Shown here in pieces: positions 1 through 7,442 of a stretch of DNA of 64,000 bases (positions within the stretch are counted from its first letter, which is position 1; every line of letters starts with the position of its first letter). The notes beneath the pieces are model-generated. The model saw only the letters and a list, made by a program, of their open reading frames with translations, was not told the origin of the DNA and did not search any database. Location: the NCBI RefSeq assembly GCF_027460265.1, contig NZ_JAPZBC010000001.1:1178001-1242000 (forward strand), in the 5' to 3' direction. Origin of the DNA: Streptomyces sp. WMMC940 (GTDB lineage: Bacteria > Actinomycetota > Actinomycetes > Streptomycetales > Streptomycetaceae). Both the position numbers and the translations under genes were made by a program.

Positions 1-1110
1 CCCCTGGGAGATCAGGAGCTCCGTGCCCATGGACGGCACGCCCACCGACTTGATGTTCACACCGAACTGGGAGGACCAGAAGGCCGGGACCCACATGTGG
101 GGACGGCGGTCGACGCTCTCGCAGAGCATGTTGTGCGCAGCGGTCTCGGCCTGGCTGACGGCGTTGCCCCAGTGCTCCAGGGACAGGAACTGGTACCCGA
201 ACAGCGGGTGCGGCGACCGCGCCACGTCACCGGCGACGAAGATGTCGTCGGTGACGATGCCCCGGATGTCGAACGCCCGGCAGCCGGCGTCGCAGGCGAT
301 GCCCCGGGGGCCCGCTCCGAGCCCCGATCCGGCGAGCCACTCCGTGTTGCGCGTCGCGCCGAGCGAGACGACCACGACGTCGGTCTCGACGGAGGAGCCG
401 TCGGAGAGATGGGCGGCGCGCACCCGCCCCGCCGAGTCGTCCTCCAGCCCGGTCACCATCACGCCCGTGCGCAGGTCCACCCCGTGCTCGCGCTGGAGCT
501 GTGCGGCCACCTCGCCCACGACCCCGCCGAGCGCGCCCACGAGAGGCGCGGCACCGCGTTCGGCGACGGTCACCGCGATCTCCCGCTCACGGCAGGCGGA
601 GGCGATCTCCGATCCGGTGAAACCCGCACCGATGACGAAGACCCGGCGGGGCCCGTCCGCGAGCCGCTTCTGCAGCGCGGTCGCGTCGTCGCGGGTCCGC
701 AGGACGAAGACCCCGTCGAGCTCGGCCTCGCGTTCGTGCGGCCACGGCCGGGCGCGGACCCCGGTGGCGATCAGCAGCCGGTCGTACTCCAGCTCCTCGC
801 CGTCGGCCAGCCGTACGCGCTTGGCCGCCATGTCGAGTCCGGTGGCGGCGACTCCGAGCCGCCAGTCGGCGTCGAGGGCCCGGCGCCGGGGCAGCGCGGT
901 GTGGTCCGCCGTGGTCCTGCTGAGCAGAACGCCCTTGGACAGCGGGGGGCGGTCGTACGGCTCGTAGGGCTCGTCGCCGACCATCGTCAGGGTGCCGGCG
1001 AAGCCCTCGTCCCGCAGGGTCTCGGCCGCCCTGAGGCCGGCGAGGGACGCGCCGACGACGACGATGCGCCCCTCGCGCTTGAGGCGTTCGAGGTATCCGT
1101 CAGCGGGCAT
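1..1110 (-). CDS. NAD(P)H:ferredoxin reductase, FAD-dependent (3' end beyond window)
   Basis: The gene reads leftward from ATG at 1110 and is open to the window edge, so the C-terminus is missing (370 codons visible). It has two Rossmann dinucleotide sites: VVVGASLAGLRAAE near residue 17 for FAD and VIGAGFTGSEIA near residue 157 for NAD(P)H. The second FAD contact FVAGDVA lies near residue 290. This is the layout of putidaredoxin/rhodocoxin reductase-type enzymes, which pass electrons from NAD(P)H to a small ferredoxin. Its start lies inside the end of the ferredoxin gene (11-nt overlap), so the two are translated as a pair. The natural acceptor of the electrons is a P450; one is encoded about 4 kb to the right, but that pairing is inference. 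Confidence 0.93.
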   Translation of the reverse strand, partial: MPADGYLERLKREGRIVVVGASLAGLRAAETLRDEGFAGTLTMVGDEPYEPYDRPPLSKGVLLSRTTADHTALPRRRALDADWRLGVAATGLDMAAKRVRLADGEELEYDRLLIATGVRARPWPHEREAELDGVFVLRTRDDATALQKRLADGPRRVFVIGAGFTGSEIASACREREIAVTVAERGAAPLVGALGGVVGEVAAQLQREHGVDLRTGVMVTGLEDDSAGRVRAAHLSDGSSVETDVVVVSLGATRNTEWLAGSGLGAGPRGIACDAGCRAFDIRGIVTDDIFVAGDVARSPHPLFGYQFLSLEHWGNAVSQAETAAHNMLCESVDRRPHMWVPAFWSSQFGVNIKSVGVPSMGTELLISQG

Positions 1111-1333
1111 CGGACGCCTCCCCGGCGGTCACGGTCTCGTCGGACCGGTCCAGGAGGATGGCCTGGACGGGGCAGGCCGTCACGGCCCGGACCACGTCGT
1201 CCCGTTGCGCCTCGTCAGGCCGGGGCTTGTACAGCAGCGCTTCCTCGCCGTGCATCTCGAAGACGTCCGGAGCGAGGAAGGCACACTGCGCGTACCCCTG
1301 GCACCGGTTGAGATCGACAACAACTCTCACCAC
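1100..1333 (-). CDS. 3Fe-4S-type ferredoxin
   Basis: A 77-residue acidic ferredoxin. Cluster ligands are Cys11 and Cys17 (RCQGYAQC) and Cys54 (ACPVQAI). The middle cysteine of a 4Fe-4S motif is replaced, giving the C-x5-C-xn-CP pattern of single-cluster 3Fe-4S ferredoxins that serve actinobacterial P450s. The start is GTG at 1333 with GAAGGG about 8 nt upstream; the second codon is also GTG and could serve. It overlaps the reductase start, so the two proteins form a redox chain made from one transcript. The natural client enzyme is not in the same operon. Confidence 0.93.
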   Translation of the reverse strand: MVRVVVDLNRCQGYAQCAFLAPDVFEMHGEEALLYKPRPDEAQRDDVVRAVTACPVQAILLDRSDETVTAGEASDAR

Positions 1334-1553
1334 GGATCAGCCCTTCCCGTGCCTCGTCACTCCCCCGGGACCAGCATGCGAGCGCCGACGCGGTACCGCT
1401 CGCCGTGGCGCGCCGAACGAGTGAGCGGGCGGAGGCGGAGCGGGGTCCCGGACGGACCGGGCGCGCCGGACCGGGCAGGCGGTCCGGGGTGGCCCCGGGG
1501 CGGGCCGGACCGGGCCGCGCGTCGGAAGGCCGGGGCGGCCGGACGCGACGGGT

Positions 1554-2192
1554 TCAGGCCACGTCCGCCGGCTGCGGCCGGGATCTCATCCGGACCCGGA
1601 GCAGATGGACGCTGATCAGCACGGACCAGACCGGGAAGACCAGTTCCGACCACGGGAAGCCGGGCCCCGCGAACAGCAGCACCAGGCCGGCCGCGTACCC
1701 GATGAGGACCATCGGGCGGGGGATCATGCCGAGCCGGTGGCCGATGGTCGAGGTCGCGAAGATGAAGACGGCGGCCATCCGCATCGAGTAGGTGGTCAGC
1801 AGCGTGTAGGCGAAGTTGCGTCCGAAATCCGAGGGCTGCTGGTCGTCGAGGATGCTGCCCGCGGCCGACGCGGCACCGAACATCGTCGCCACGAACACCA
1901 GACCGCTGCCGAGGAACACCGTCGCGACGAACTTGTCCTCCCGCTCCCCGACCTGGGCGCGCAGGGCGCCCATGAACCACAGGAAGAAGATCCCGGCGAA
2001 CGGGACCAGTTCCAGGGCCGTGCGCACGGCGCGCCGGCGGTCGGGGCTCAGGGCGTCGCCACCCGTGCCGGCGGCGCCCTCGGGGATCGCCAGCCGCATC
2101 AGCACGATCGCGGCGGCCAGCAGCACCGCGAACACGATCCCGGCCAGTCCCGCGGCGCGGGGGGTGCGCAGTCGCTCCCGGTTCGGCTCCAT
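1554..2192 (-). CDS. Multi-pass membrane protein, function unknown
   Basis: A 212-residue protein with about five hydrophobic segments: near residues 15-36, 62-78, 88-108, 130-150 and 160-195. The last helices hold GYAAGLVLLFAGPGFPW. The organisation resembles small integral membrane proteins annotated DUF4386 or simply hypothetical. I see no catalytic motif. The ATG at 2192 is chosen because upstream in-frame codons offer no start and the hydrophobic core begins shortly after; the ribosome site (AAAGCGAG) is weak. A hairpin between this gene and the upstream gamma-glutamyltransferase suggests it has its own promoter. The 220 nt between its stop and the ferredoxin start hold only GC-rich sequence with no recognisable element. 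Confidence 0.75.
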   Translation of the reverse strand: MEPNRERLRTPRAAGLAGIVFAVLLAAAIVLMRLAIPEGAAGTGGDALSPDRRRAVRTALELVPFAGIFFLWFMGALRAQVGEREDKFVATVFLGSGLVFVATMFGAASAAGSILDDQQPSDFGRNFAYTLLTTYSMRMAAVFIFATSTIGHRLGMIPRPMVLIGYAAGLVLLFAGPGFPWSELVFPVWSVLISVHLLRVRMRSRPQPADVA

Positions 2193-2263
2193 GGGCTGCT
2201 CGCTTTCTGTCCCTACCAGCAAGCAGCGGGAGGGCGGCGGCGCGCCACCGGGGCCGCCCGTGA

Positions 2264-2295
2264 GAGTGACCCCGGCACCGGCGCCGGGGTCACTC
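2264..2295 (-). terminator. Intrinsic hairpin downstream of gamma-glutamyltransferase
   Basis: A perfect 13-bp stem (GAGTGACCCCGGC paired with GCCGGGGTCACTC) closes a 6-nt loop at 2277-2282. It lies 38 nt past the stop of the gamma-glutamyltransferase gene and 72 nt before the next start on the same strand. There is no U-tract, as is common for streptomycete terminators. Confidence 0.7.
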
Positions 2296-2311
2296 GCTGG
2301 GCACCGCTCTG

Positions 2312-2354
2312 CGGGGTGCCCGACGGGCGGATCTACGGGGTGCCCGACGGGCGG
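2312..2354. repeat. 19-bp direct repeat at the 3' end of the ggt gene
   Basis: CGGGGTGCCCGACGGGCGG occurs at 2312-2330 and again at 2336-2354, separated by 5 nt. The right copy encodes the last residues of the gamma-glutamyltransferase; the left copy lies just past its TAG stop (2333-2335). It looks like a short tandem duplication that crossed the stop codon. Confidence 0.85.
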
Positions 2355-4153
2355 ACGACCATCGCCGAGCCGCCGCCCCGGCGTTCCCTCTCCGCCGCGG
2401 CCAGCCAGCGGCCGTCCGGAAGCCGCTGCACCCCGGTCACGGCGCCGATCTCCGGGTTCTGGCGGAAGGCGTGGCCCAGGGCCTGGAGCTCGGACCTGAG
2501 CGGGCTGTTCCACAGCCCGGGTTCGAGTTCGGTGGTGGGCTGGTTGCGCTGGCTGGCGCGCGGCGCGGCGATCGCGTCGACCAGGGGCAGACCGCGATCG
2601 ACGACGCCGGTGAGCGTCTGCAGGACGGTGGTGATGATCGTCGCGCCGCCCGGGGAGCCGAGGGCCAGCACGGGACGGGCGCGCTCGTCCAGGACGATCG
2701 TCGGGGACATCGAGGACCGCGGCCGCTTGCCGGGGCCGGGGAGGTTCGGGTCGTGGACGGCCGGATCGGCGGGGGCGAAGGAGAAGTCCGTCAGCTCGTT
2801 GTTCAGGAGGAAGCCCCGGCCGGGCACGGTGATACCGCTGCCGCCGGTCGACTCGATCGTCAGGGTGTAGGCGACGACGTTGCCCCACCTGTCGGCGACG
2901 GTGAGATGGGTGGTGTTCTCGCCCTCGTACGTCGTCGGCGCTGCCCTGCCCCCGGACGCGCACGGCCTCGGGTCGCGCGGGTCGCCGGGCGCGAGCGGGC
3001 TGGTGAGGACGGCGTCGTCGCGGACGAGGCAGGCCCGGCTGTCGGCGTACCGCTGGGAGAGCAGCTCGCGCACCGGGACGTCCTCGAACGCCGGGTCGCC
3101 GACCCAGCGCCCCCGGTCGGCGAAGGCGATCCGGCTCGACTCGATGAAGCGGTGCAGGTACTTCGCCTCGGACAGGCCGGAGAGGTCGGTGCCCTCCAGG
3201 ATGTTGAGCGCTTCGCCGACGCCGGTGCCGCCGGACGACGAGGGGGCCATGCCGTAGACGTCGAGCCCCCGGTACGACACCCTCGTCGGGTACCTGCGCA
3301 CCGTCTCGTACGAGGCGAGGTCGCGCAGGGTGAGGTCACCGGGCCGTACGACGCGGGTGGCGCCCTCGCGCACCTCCGGGGCACGCACGGTGTCGACGAT
3401 GTCGCGGGCGACGGCGCCCCGGTAGAGGACTCCGGTGCCCTTGCGGCCGATCTCCGCGTAGGTACGGGCGAGATCGGGGTTCTTGAAGACCGAGCCCGGC
3501 TCCGGCAGCCGGCCGCCGGGCAGGAACAGCTCGGCGCTGGCCGGGAAGTCCCGGAACCGGGCCTCGTTCGCCCGCGTCTGGCTGCGGAAGGTCTCGTCGA
3601 CGACGAAGCCTTTCCTCGCCAGCCGCTCCGCGGGCTTCAGCAACTGCGCGAGCGGGCGGCTGCCCCAGGCGGCGAGCGCCGCGTCCCAGGTCGCGGGTGT
3701 GCCGGGGGTGCCGACGCCGAGACCACTGGTGACGCCCTCCTCGAACGGGATGGGCTTGCCGTTCTCCTGGAACAGGGCGGCGTCCGCCGAACGCGGTGCG
3801 GTCTCGCGCCCGTCGATGGTGTGGACCCTGCGCTGCTCGGCGTCGTAGTGGACGAAGTAGCCGCCACCGCCGATGCCGGCCGAGTACGGCTCGGTGACCC
3901 CGAGCGCCGCGGCCGTGGCGACGGCCGCGTCCACGGCGTTCCCGCCGCGTCTGAGCACCTCGACGCCGACCGCGGACGCGTCCGGGTCGACGCTCGCGAC
4001 CGCGCCCCCGTAGCCGGCGGCCACGGGCTCCTTCACCGGTGTGGGCGCCCGGTCTAGTGCCTGCTGCGTCGGCGGTGCGGCCGCACCGGCCGTGAGCACG
4101 GCCAGGGCGACGGCGACGGTGACCGGAGCGTGACGGACGACTCTGCGACGCAT
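2333..4153 (-). CDS. ggt: Secreted gamma-glutamyltransferase
   Basis: A 606-residue precursor of the N-terminal nucleophile family, which hydrolyses or transfers the gamma-glutamyl group of glutathione and related compounds. The start is ATG at 4153, decided by GGAGG 5 nt upstream and by the signal peptide that follows (MRRRVV, hydrophobic core, AGAAA); an upstream in-frame GTG at 4198 lacks this. Family hallmarks are PYSAGIGGGGYFVHY, the autoprocessing site NTTHLTV with the predicted catalytic threonine at Thr414, and SSMSPTIV with LGSPGGATIITTV in the small subunit. Self-cleavage before Thr414 would give large and small chains outside the membrane. The gene stands alone, with a hairpin beyond its stop. 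Confidence 0.95.
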   Translation of the reverse strand: MRRRVVRHAPVTVAVALAVLTAGAAAPPTQQALDRAPTPVKEPVAAGYGGAVASVDPDASAVGVEVLRRGGNAVDAAVATAAALGVTEPYSAGIGGGGYFVHYDAEQRRVHTIDGRETAPRSADAALFQENGKPIPFEEGVTSGLGVGTPGTPATWDAALAAWGSRPLAQLLKPAERLARKGFVVDETFRSQTRANEARFRDFPASAELFLPGGRLPEPGSVFKNPDLARTYAEIGRKGTGVLYRGAVARDIVDTVRAPEVREGATRVVRPGDLTLRDLASYETVRRYPTRVSYRGLDVYGMAPSSSGGTGVGEALNILEGTDLSGLSEAKYLHRFIESSRIAFADRGRWVGDPAFEDVPVRELLSQRYADSRACLVRDDAVLTSPLAPGDPRDPRPCASGGRAAPTTYEGENTTHLTVADRWGNVVAYTLTIESTGGSGITVPGRGFLLNNELTDFSFAPADPAVHDPNLPGPGKRPRSSMSPTIVLDERARPVLALGSPGGATIITTVLQTLTGVVDRGLPLVDAIAAPRASQRNQPTTELEPGLWNSPLRSELQALGHAFRQNPEIGAVTGVQRLPDGRWLAAAERERRGGGSAMVVRPSGTP

Positions 4154-4211
4154 GCGTACCTCCATCCGGCGGACGTCCGCGCAGCGTAACGTCACCACGC
4201 GCTCGCCGTCA

Positions 4212-4254
4212 GGAACACATCAGGACCACATCGGGACTGCTTCGGACCACATCG
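4212..4254. promoter_or_regulatory. Phased direct repeats between ggt and the 4291 gene
   Basis: GGACCACATCG occurs at 4223-4233 and 4244-4254, with a near copy GGAACACATC at 4212-4221. Offsets are 11 and 21 bp, close to one and two helical turns, so all three would face the same side of the helix. They lie between divergent starts at 4153 and 4291, which suits a regulator binding as an oligomer. No regulator gene is adjacent. Confidence 0.4.
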
Positions 4255-4290
4255 AACATTGTTCCGCCCGGACCGCTAGCATGCGCGCCC

Positions 4291-5082
4291 ATGAATGAAG
4301 ACCTGCGCAACATCGTGCTCGGAGTCGTGGCCGCCGGCGTCAGCGCCTTCCTCGGCTGGACGGTCCGGACCTACCTGTGGCGCCGCAAGCTCCGGCGCAA
4401 GCAGGCCTTCTTCGGTCTTCCCGGGAACTCCGAGTGCCTGCTCGTGGTCAACCGCGACGCCGGCTCGGACGGCGCCGTGCACCGCTTCGACGTGTTCGCG
4501 CTGCTGGAGCTCTCCGCGCTCATCAAGGACTGCGGGGCGAACGCTCAGATACTCCAGCACGACGTCGCCCAGCAGGGTTTCGGCGAGCGCACCGAGTTCT
4601 GCGTCGGGGGGCCGGGCTCCAACCGCCGGATGGCCGCCCATCTGAGCAGTCTGCTGCCCGGGGTGAAGGTCAACACGGACATGGAGGCGGGGCCGGACCG
4701 CGGTGCCTTCCGGATCGGTTCCGAGTGCCACCGGCTGGAGTCGGGCACCACCGAGTACGTGCTCCTCGCCCGGCTGACCGCGGGTGAGGGCGGCCGGCCG
4801 GTGTTCCTCTTCTGCGGCCAGCGCGCCATCACCAACCAGGCGGCGACCCGCTATCTGGCCCGGCACCACGAGAAGCTCGCCCGCAAGCACGGCGCGAACT
4901 CCTTCGTCCTGCTGCTGAAGGTCGTCAACACCCAGGCGTACGGTCCGGATGTCGTCGAGCTGGTCGCCGATGTGACCCGTGCGGCCCAGTCCCCGGCCCC
5001 TGCGGCCGCGCCGGACCCCGCTCCGGCGCCATCGCCGTCGCCGTCGCCGTCGCGCAGGTCCCACCGGGCGAAGAGCCAGTAG
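4291..5082 (+). CDS. Membrane-anchored protein of unknown function
   Basis: I do not recognise the family. The 263-residue protein begins with one hydrophobic segment (about residues 7-25) followed by the basic stretch WRRKLRRKQ, so it is probably an anchored protein with a cytoplasmic body. The body contains a nucleotide-binding-like pattern: LLVVNRDAGSDGAVHRFD, a conserved-looking FCVGGPGSNRRMAAHL, and FLFCGQRAITNQAATRYL with KHGANSFVLLLKVV. This resembles Rossmann-like proteins of the nucleosidase/SLOG type, but that is only an impression. The tail is a low-complexity Pro-Ala-Ser-Pro run (about residues 230-255). A -10-like TAGCAT at 4277 sits 8 nt before the ATG with no ribosome site, so the message may be leaderless. 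Confidence 0.8.
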   Translation: MNEDLRNIVLGVVAAGVSAFLGWTVRTYLWRRKLRRKQAFFGLPGNSECLLVVNRDAGSDGAVHRFDVFALLELSALIKDCGANAQILQHDVAQQGFGERTEFCVGGPGSNRRMAAHLSSLLPGVKVNTDMEAGPDRGAFRIGSECHRLESGTTEYVLLARLTAGEGGRPVFLFCGQRAITNQAATRYLARHHEKLARKHGANSFVLLLKVVNTQAYGPDVVELVADVTRAAQSPAPAAAPDPAPAPSPSPSPSRRSHRAKSQ

Positions 5083-5172
5083 GGCAAGTTCTGCCCGCCC
5101 GGGCGGACGTCCGATGCCGTACCGGCGGGCGCCGCGGTTCGGCGCGGGCGGGGGTGAGCCCGTGGCCCCGCG

Positions 5173-6474
5173 TCACCCCTGGGTACCCGCCAGGGCCAGC
5201 GGCAGCGACTTCAGCCCGTTGATGAAGTTGGACACCAGCCGCCGGGGCACCCCGGCCGTGGCGTAGGGCGGCAGCAGGGCCCTCGCCTCCTCGTGCAGCA
5301 CCCGGAGCTGGAGGCGCGCGAAGTGGGCGCCGAGGCAGACGTGCGGGCCGTCGCCGAAGGAGACGTGGGGGTTGGGGGTGCGGGTCAGGTCCAGGCTGTA
5401 GGGGGATCCGAAGACGCGGTCGTCGTAGTTGGCCGAGGCGTGGAGGACGACGACCTTGTCGCCGGCGCGGACGTCCTGGCCGGCGAGGGTCGTGTCGTGG
5501 GTCGCCGTGCGGCGGAACGAGAGCACGGGCGGGTGCCAGCGCAGCAGTTCCTCGACCGCGGTGTCCGGTGCCGCCTCGCCGGAGCGGAGGCGCCGCTGCT
5601 GGTCCGGGTGTTCGGCGAGGGCGAGGAAGCCACCGGGCGCGGCGCTGCGGACGGTGTCGTTGCCGGCGACGGTCAGCAGGAAGAAGAACATCTCCAGCTC
5701 GCCGTCGTGGAGTCCGCCTGTGGCGAGCGCGGTCATGACGTCGTCACCGGGCTTGCGGCGCTTGTACGCCGCGAGTTCGCGGGCGTAGTCGAACATCTCC
5801 TTGAGCATCGCGGGCGAGCGCGGGTCGACGGGTCTGCCGTCCGCGTCGAGTACGGGCGGCTCGTCCGGGTCCTGGTAGCCGATGACGCGCTCCGTCCACG
5901 TCAGCAGCAGCCCCCGGTCGCCCTCCGGGACGCCCAGCAGATCCGCGAGGTTGAGGAGGGCGTAGTCGTCGGTGACGGCTGTGACGAGGTCGACGACGGG
6001 GCCGGCCGCGCGGGCCGCGCCCAGCAGTTCCCGGGCCCGGGTGCGGGCGGCGGAGGTGAAGCGGTCGACCCGGCCGGGGGTGAAGGCCCGGCTGACGAGC
6101 CGCCGCAGCCGGCCGTGGTCGGGACGGCCCTCCCCCGCCGCGCCGGCGACCGGCCCCGGTCCGGCCGTGCGGCGGGGGCACGGGTCCTGGTTGAGCATCA
6201 TGCGGCGGATGAAGGGCAGATCGGCCGGATCGGGGTCGCGGATCTGGGTGGCGCCGGTCCAGGACGAGTACGTCCGGGGCTCCTTGAGGACGTGCACGAC
6301 GTCGGCGTGCCGGGCGACGGCCCAGAAGCCGGGCCCCGGGGGCCAGCCCAGCACCTCGTACTCGTCCTGCCAGGAGACGGGGTGACGGTCGCGCAGCTCG
6401 CGGAAGGCGGCGTGCGGCAGCCCGGACGCGTACTGGCGCGGGTCGAAGACGTCCGGGACGGGCGCGGTGCTCAT
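5173..6474 (-). CDS. Cytochrome P450 with an in-frame insertion before the C-helix motif
   Basis: A 433-residue P450 monooxygenase. Seen are the heme loop FGDGPHVCLG (thiolate Cys380), the K-helix ExxR in EELLRWHPP, and the I-helix AGNDTV near residue 272, where the usual second threonine is Val. The LNQDP...DHGRLRRLVSRAF region resembles actinobacterial CYP124/125/142-type enzymes that oxidise lipids or steroids. Family members normally read DPPxHxRLR without a break; here 20 residues rich in Pro, Gly and Ala (99-118; nucleotides 6121-6180) separate DP from DH. Its ATG overlaps the stop of the upstream hydrolase (ATGA at 6471-6474), so the two are coupled. The ferredoxin system at 1-1333 is a plausible partner. 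Substrate unknown. Confidence 0.93.
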   Translation of the reverse strand: MSTAPVPDVFDPRQYASGLPHAAFRELRDRHPVSWQDEYEVLGWPPGPGFWAVARHADVVHVLKEPRTYSSWTGATQIRDPDPADLPFIRRMMLNQDPCPRRTAGPGPVAGAAGEGRPDHGRLRRLVSRAFTPGRVDRFTSAARTRARELLGAARAAGPVVDLVTAVTDDYALLNLADLLGVPEGDRGLLLTWTERVIGYQDPDEPPVLDADGRPVDPRSPAMLKEMFDYARELAAYKRRKPGDDVMTALATGGLHDGELEMFFFLLTVAGNDTVRSAAPGGFLALAEHPDQQRRLRSGEAAPDTAVEELLRWHPPVLSFRRTATHDTTLAGQDVRAGDKVVVLHASANYDDRVFGSPYSLDLTRTPNPHVSFGDGPHVCLGAHFARLQLRVLHEEARALLPPYATAGVPRRLVSNFINGLKSLPLALAGTQG

Positions 6475-7241
6475 GCGTCGGCCCGGAGGAAGTCCTCGAC
6501 GATCCGGATCAGTTGCAGCGGCGTCTCGTCCATGGCGTAGTGCCCGGCGTGGGCCAGTTCGGCGAGTTCGCCGTGCGGGAACGAGCGCATCCAGGTGTCC
6601 CGCATCAGCCGGGCGTTGACGGCCGGGTCGAGGGCACCGGTGACGGCGAGCGCGGGGACGGCGGAGCCGTCCACCTCGGTGTGGAAGTCCTCGACGGCCC
6701 ATGAGTCCAGCCAGACGCGGAAGGCCTTGGGATCGCTGCGCTCCACGGAACGGCGGACCATGCGGTCCAGCCAGGCGGCGGGCCGCACCGAGCCGGTGGT
6801 GAGGTCGATGATGGCCCGGCGGTTCTCCGGGCGTTCGGCGGCGTCGGCGAAGAGCCCCCACTGCTCGGGGGGCATCGGCAGCCCGTTGGCCGGGACCGGG
6901 GAGATGCCGACGATCCGCCGTACCCGGTCCGGCGCGAGGGCGGCGGCGCGCTGCGCCACGGCCCCGCCCATGGAGTGCCCGACGAGCGAGAAGCGGTCCC
7001 AGCCGAGGCGTCCGGCGAGGGCGAGGACGTCGGCGGCGCCCTCGGTCGTGGTGTAACCGCCCGGTGTGTCCATGGCCTCGCCGTAGCCGCGCAGGTCGAC
7101 GACGGCGTAGGTGAACGACTCCAGGTCCAGGTCGGGGCGCACGGTGGCGTAGGCGTCGCGGTCCGCGAGCCAGCCGTGGACGGCGACGACCCGGTGCGGG
7201 CCGTCGCCGAGGAGCGTGTGCGGGAGCACGAAGGGTGTCAA
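6471..7241 (-). CDS. Alpha/beta hydrolase coupled to P450
   Basis: A 256-residue single-domain alpha/beta hydrolase. The nucleophile elbow GHSMGG puts the catalytic serine at Ser90. The acid is likely in TGALDPAVN near residue 204, and the base is His234 in HAGHYAMDE. The N-terminal VHGW supplies the oxyanion hole. The start is TTG at 7241 with GGAG about 8 nt upstream. The gene is first in a two-gene operon with the P450, overlapping it by four bases. The pairing suggests it cleaves an ester, lactone or similar bond in the same substrate or product, but neither is identified. A perfect inverted repeat lies 35-53 nt upstream. Confidence 0.9.
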   Translation of the reverse strand: MTPFVLPHTLLGDGPHRVVAVHGWLADRDAYATVRPDLDLESFTYAVVDLRGYGEAMDTPGGYTTTEGAADVLALAGRLGWDRFSLVGHSMGGAVAQRAAALAPDRVRRIVGISPVPANGLPMPPEQWGLFADAAERPENRRAIIDLTTGSVRPAAWLDRMVRRSVERSDPKAFRVWLDSWAVEDFHTEVDGSAVPALAVTGALDPAVNARLMRDTWMRSFPHGELAELAHAGHYAMDETPLQLIRIVEDFLRADA

Positions 7242-7275
7242 GTCTTCTCCGTTCGCGGGTCAGCGGGCGCGGGCC

Positions 7276-7294
7276 GTACACCACCACGGTGTAC
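7276..7294. promoter_or_regulatory. Operator-like inverted repeat upstream of the hydrolase-P450 operon
   Basis: GTACACC and GGTGTAC form a perfect 7-bp inverted repeat around a 5-nt centre. It sits 35 nt before the TTG start of the hydrolase, where a repressor could cover the promoter. Size and symmetry suit a TetR-type regulator, but none is encoded next to it. Confidence 0.4.
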
Positions 7295-7442
7295 CGGTGT
7301 GTGCCGAACCGCCAGGGTGCAGAACCGGCGCACTGCCGGACATGTCACACCCAGGGGGGACGGAAATCCCCTTATGTACGCAACCGGCGCGCCCGCTCGT
7401 TGCTCTCTACCGGGAAGAGAGATCGTCACGGAGGTTTTTGAG

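Noticed and set aside
1334..1553. Gene or structured RNA in the gap right of the ferredoxin
   Set aside because: Only GC-rich sequence with short CCGGACCGGGC repeats; no convincing frame, start site or stable conserved structure.
2471..4057. Long open frame on the plus strand antisense to ggt
   Set aside because: It mirrors the GC-rich third-position pattern of the ggt gene, has no ribosome site and translates to Arg/Gly/Ala/Asp-rich sequence without motifs.
6475..7287. N-terminal extension of the P450 frame across the hydrolase gene
   Set aside because: The frame is open only by composition; the P450 has a natural ATG overlapping the hydrolase stop, and the extension is Arg/Pro-rich filler.
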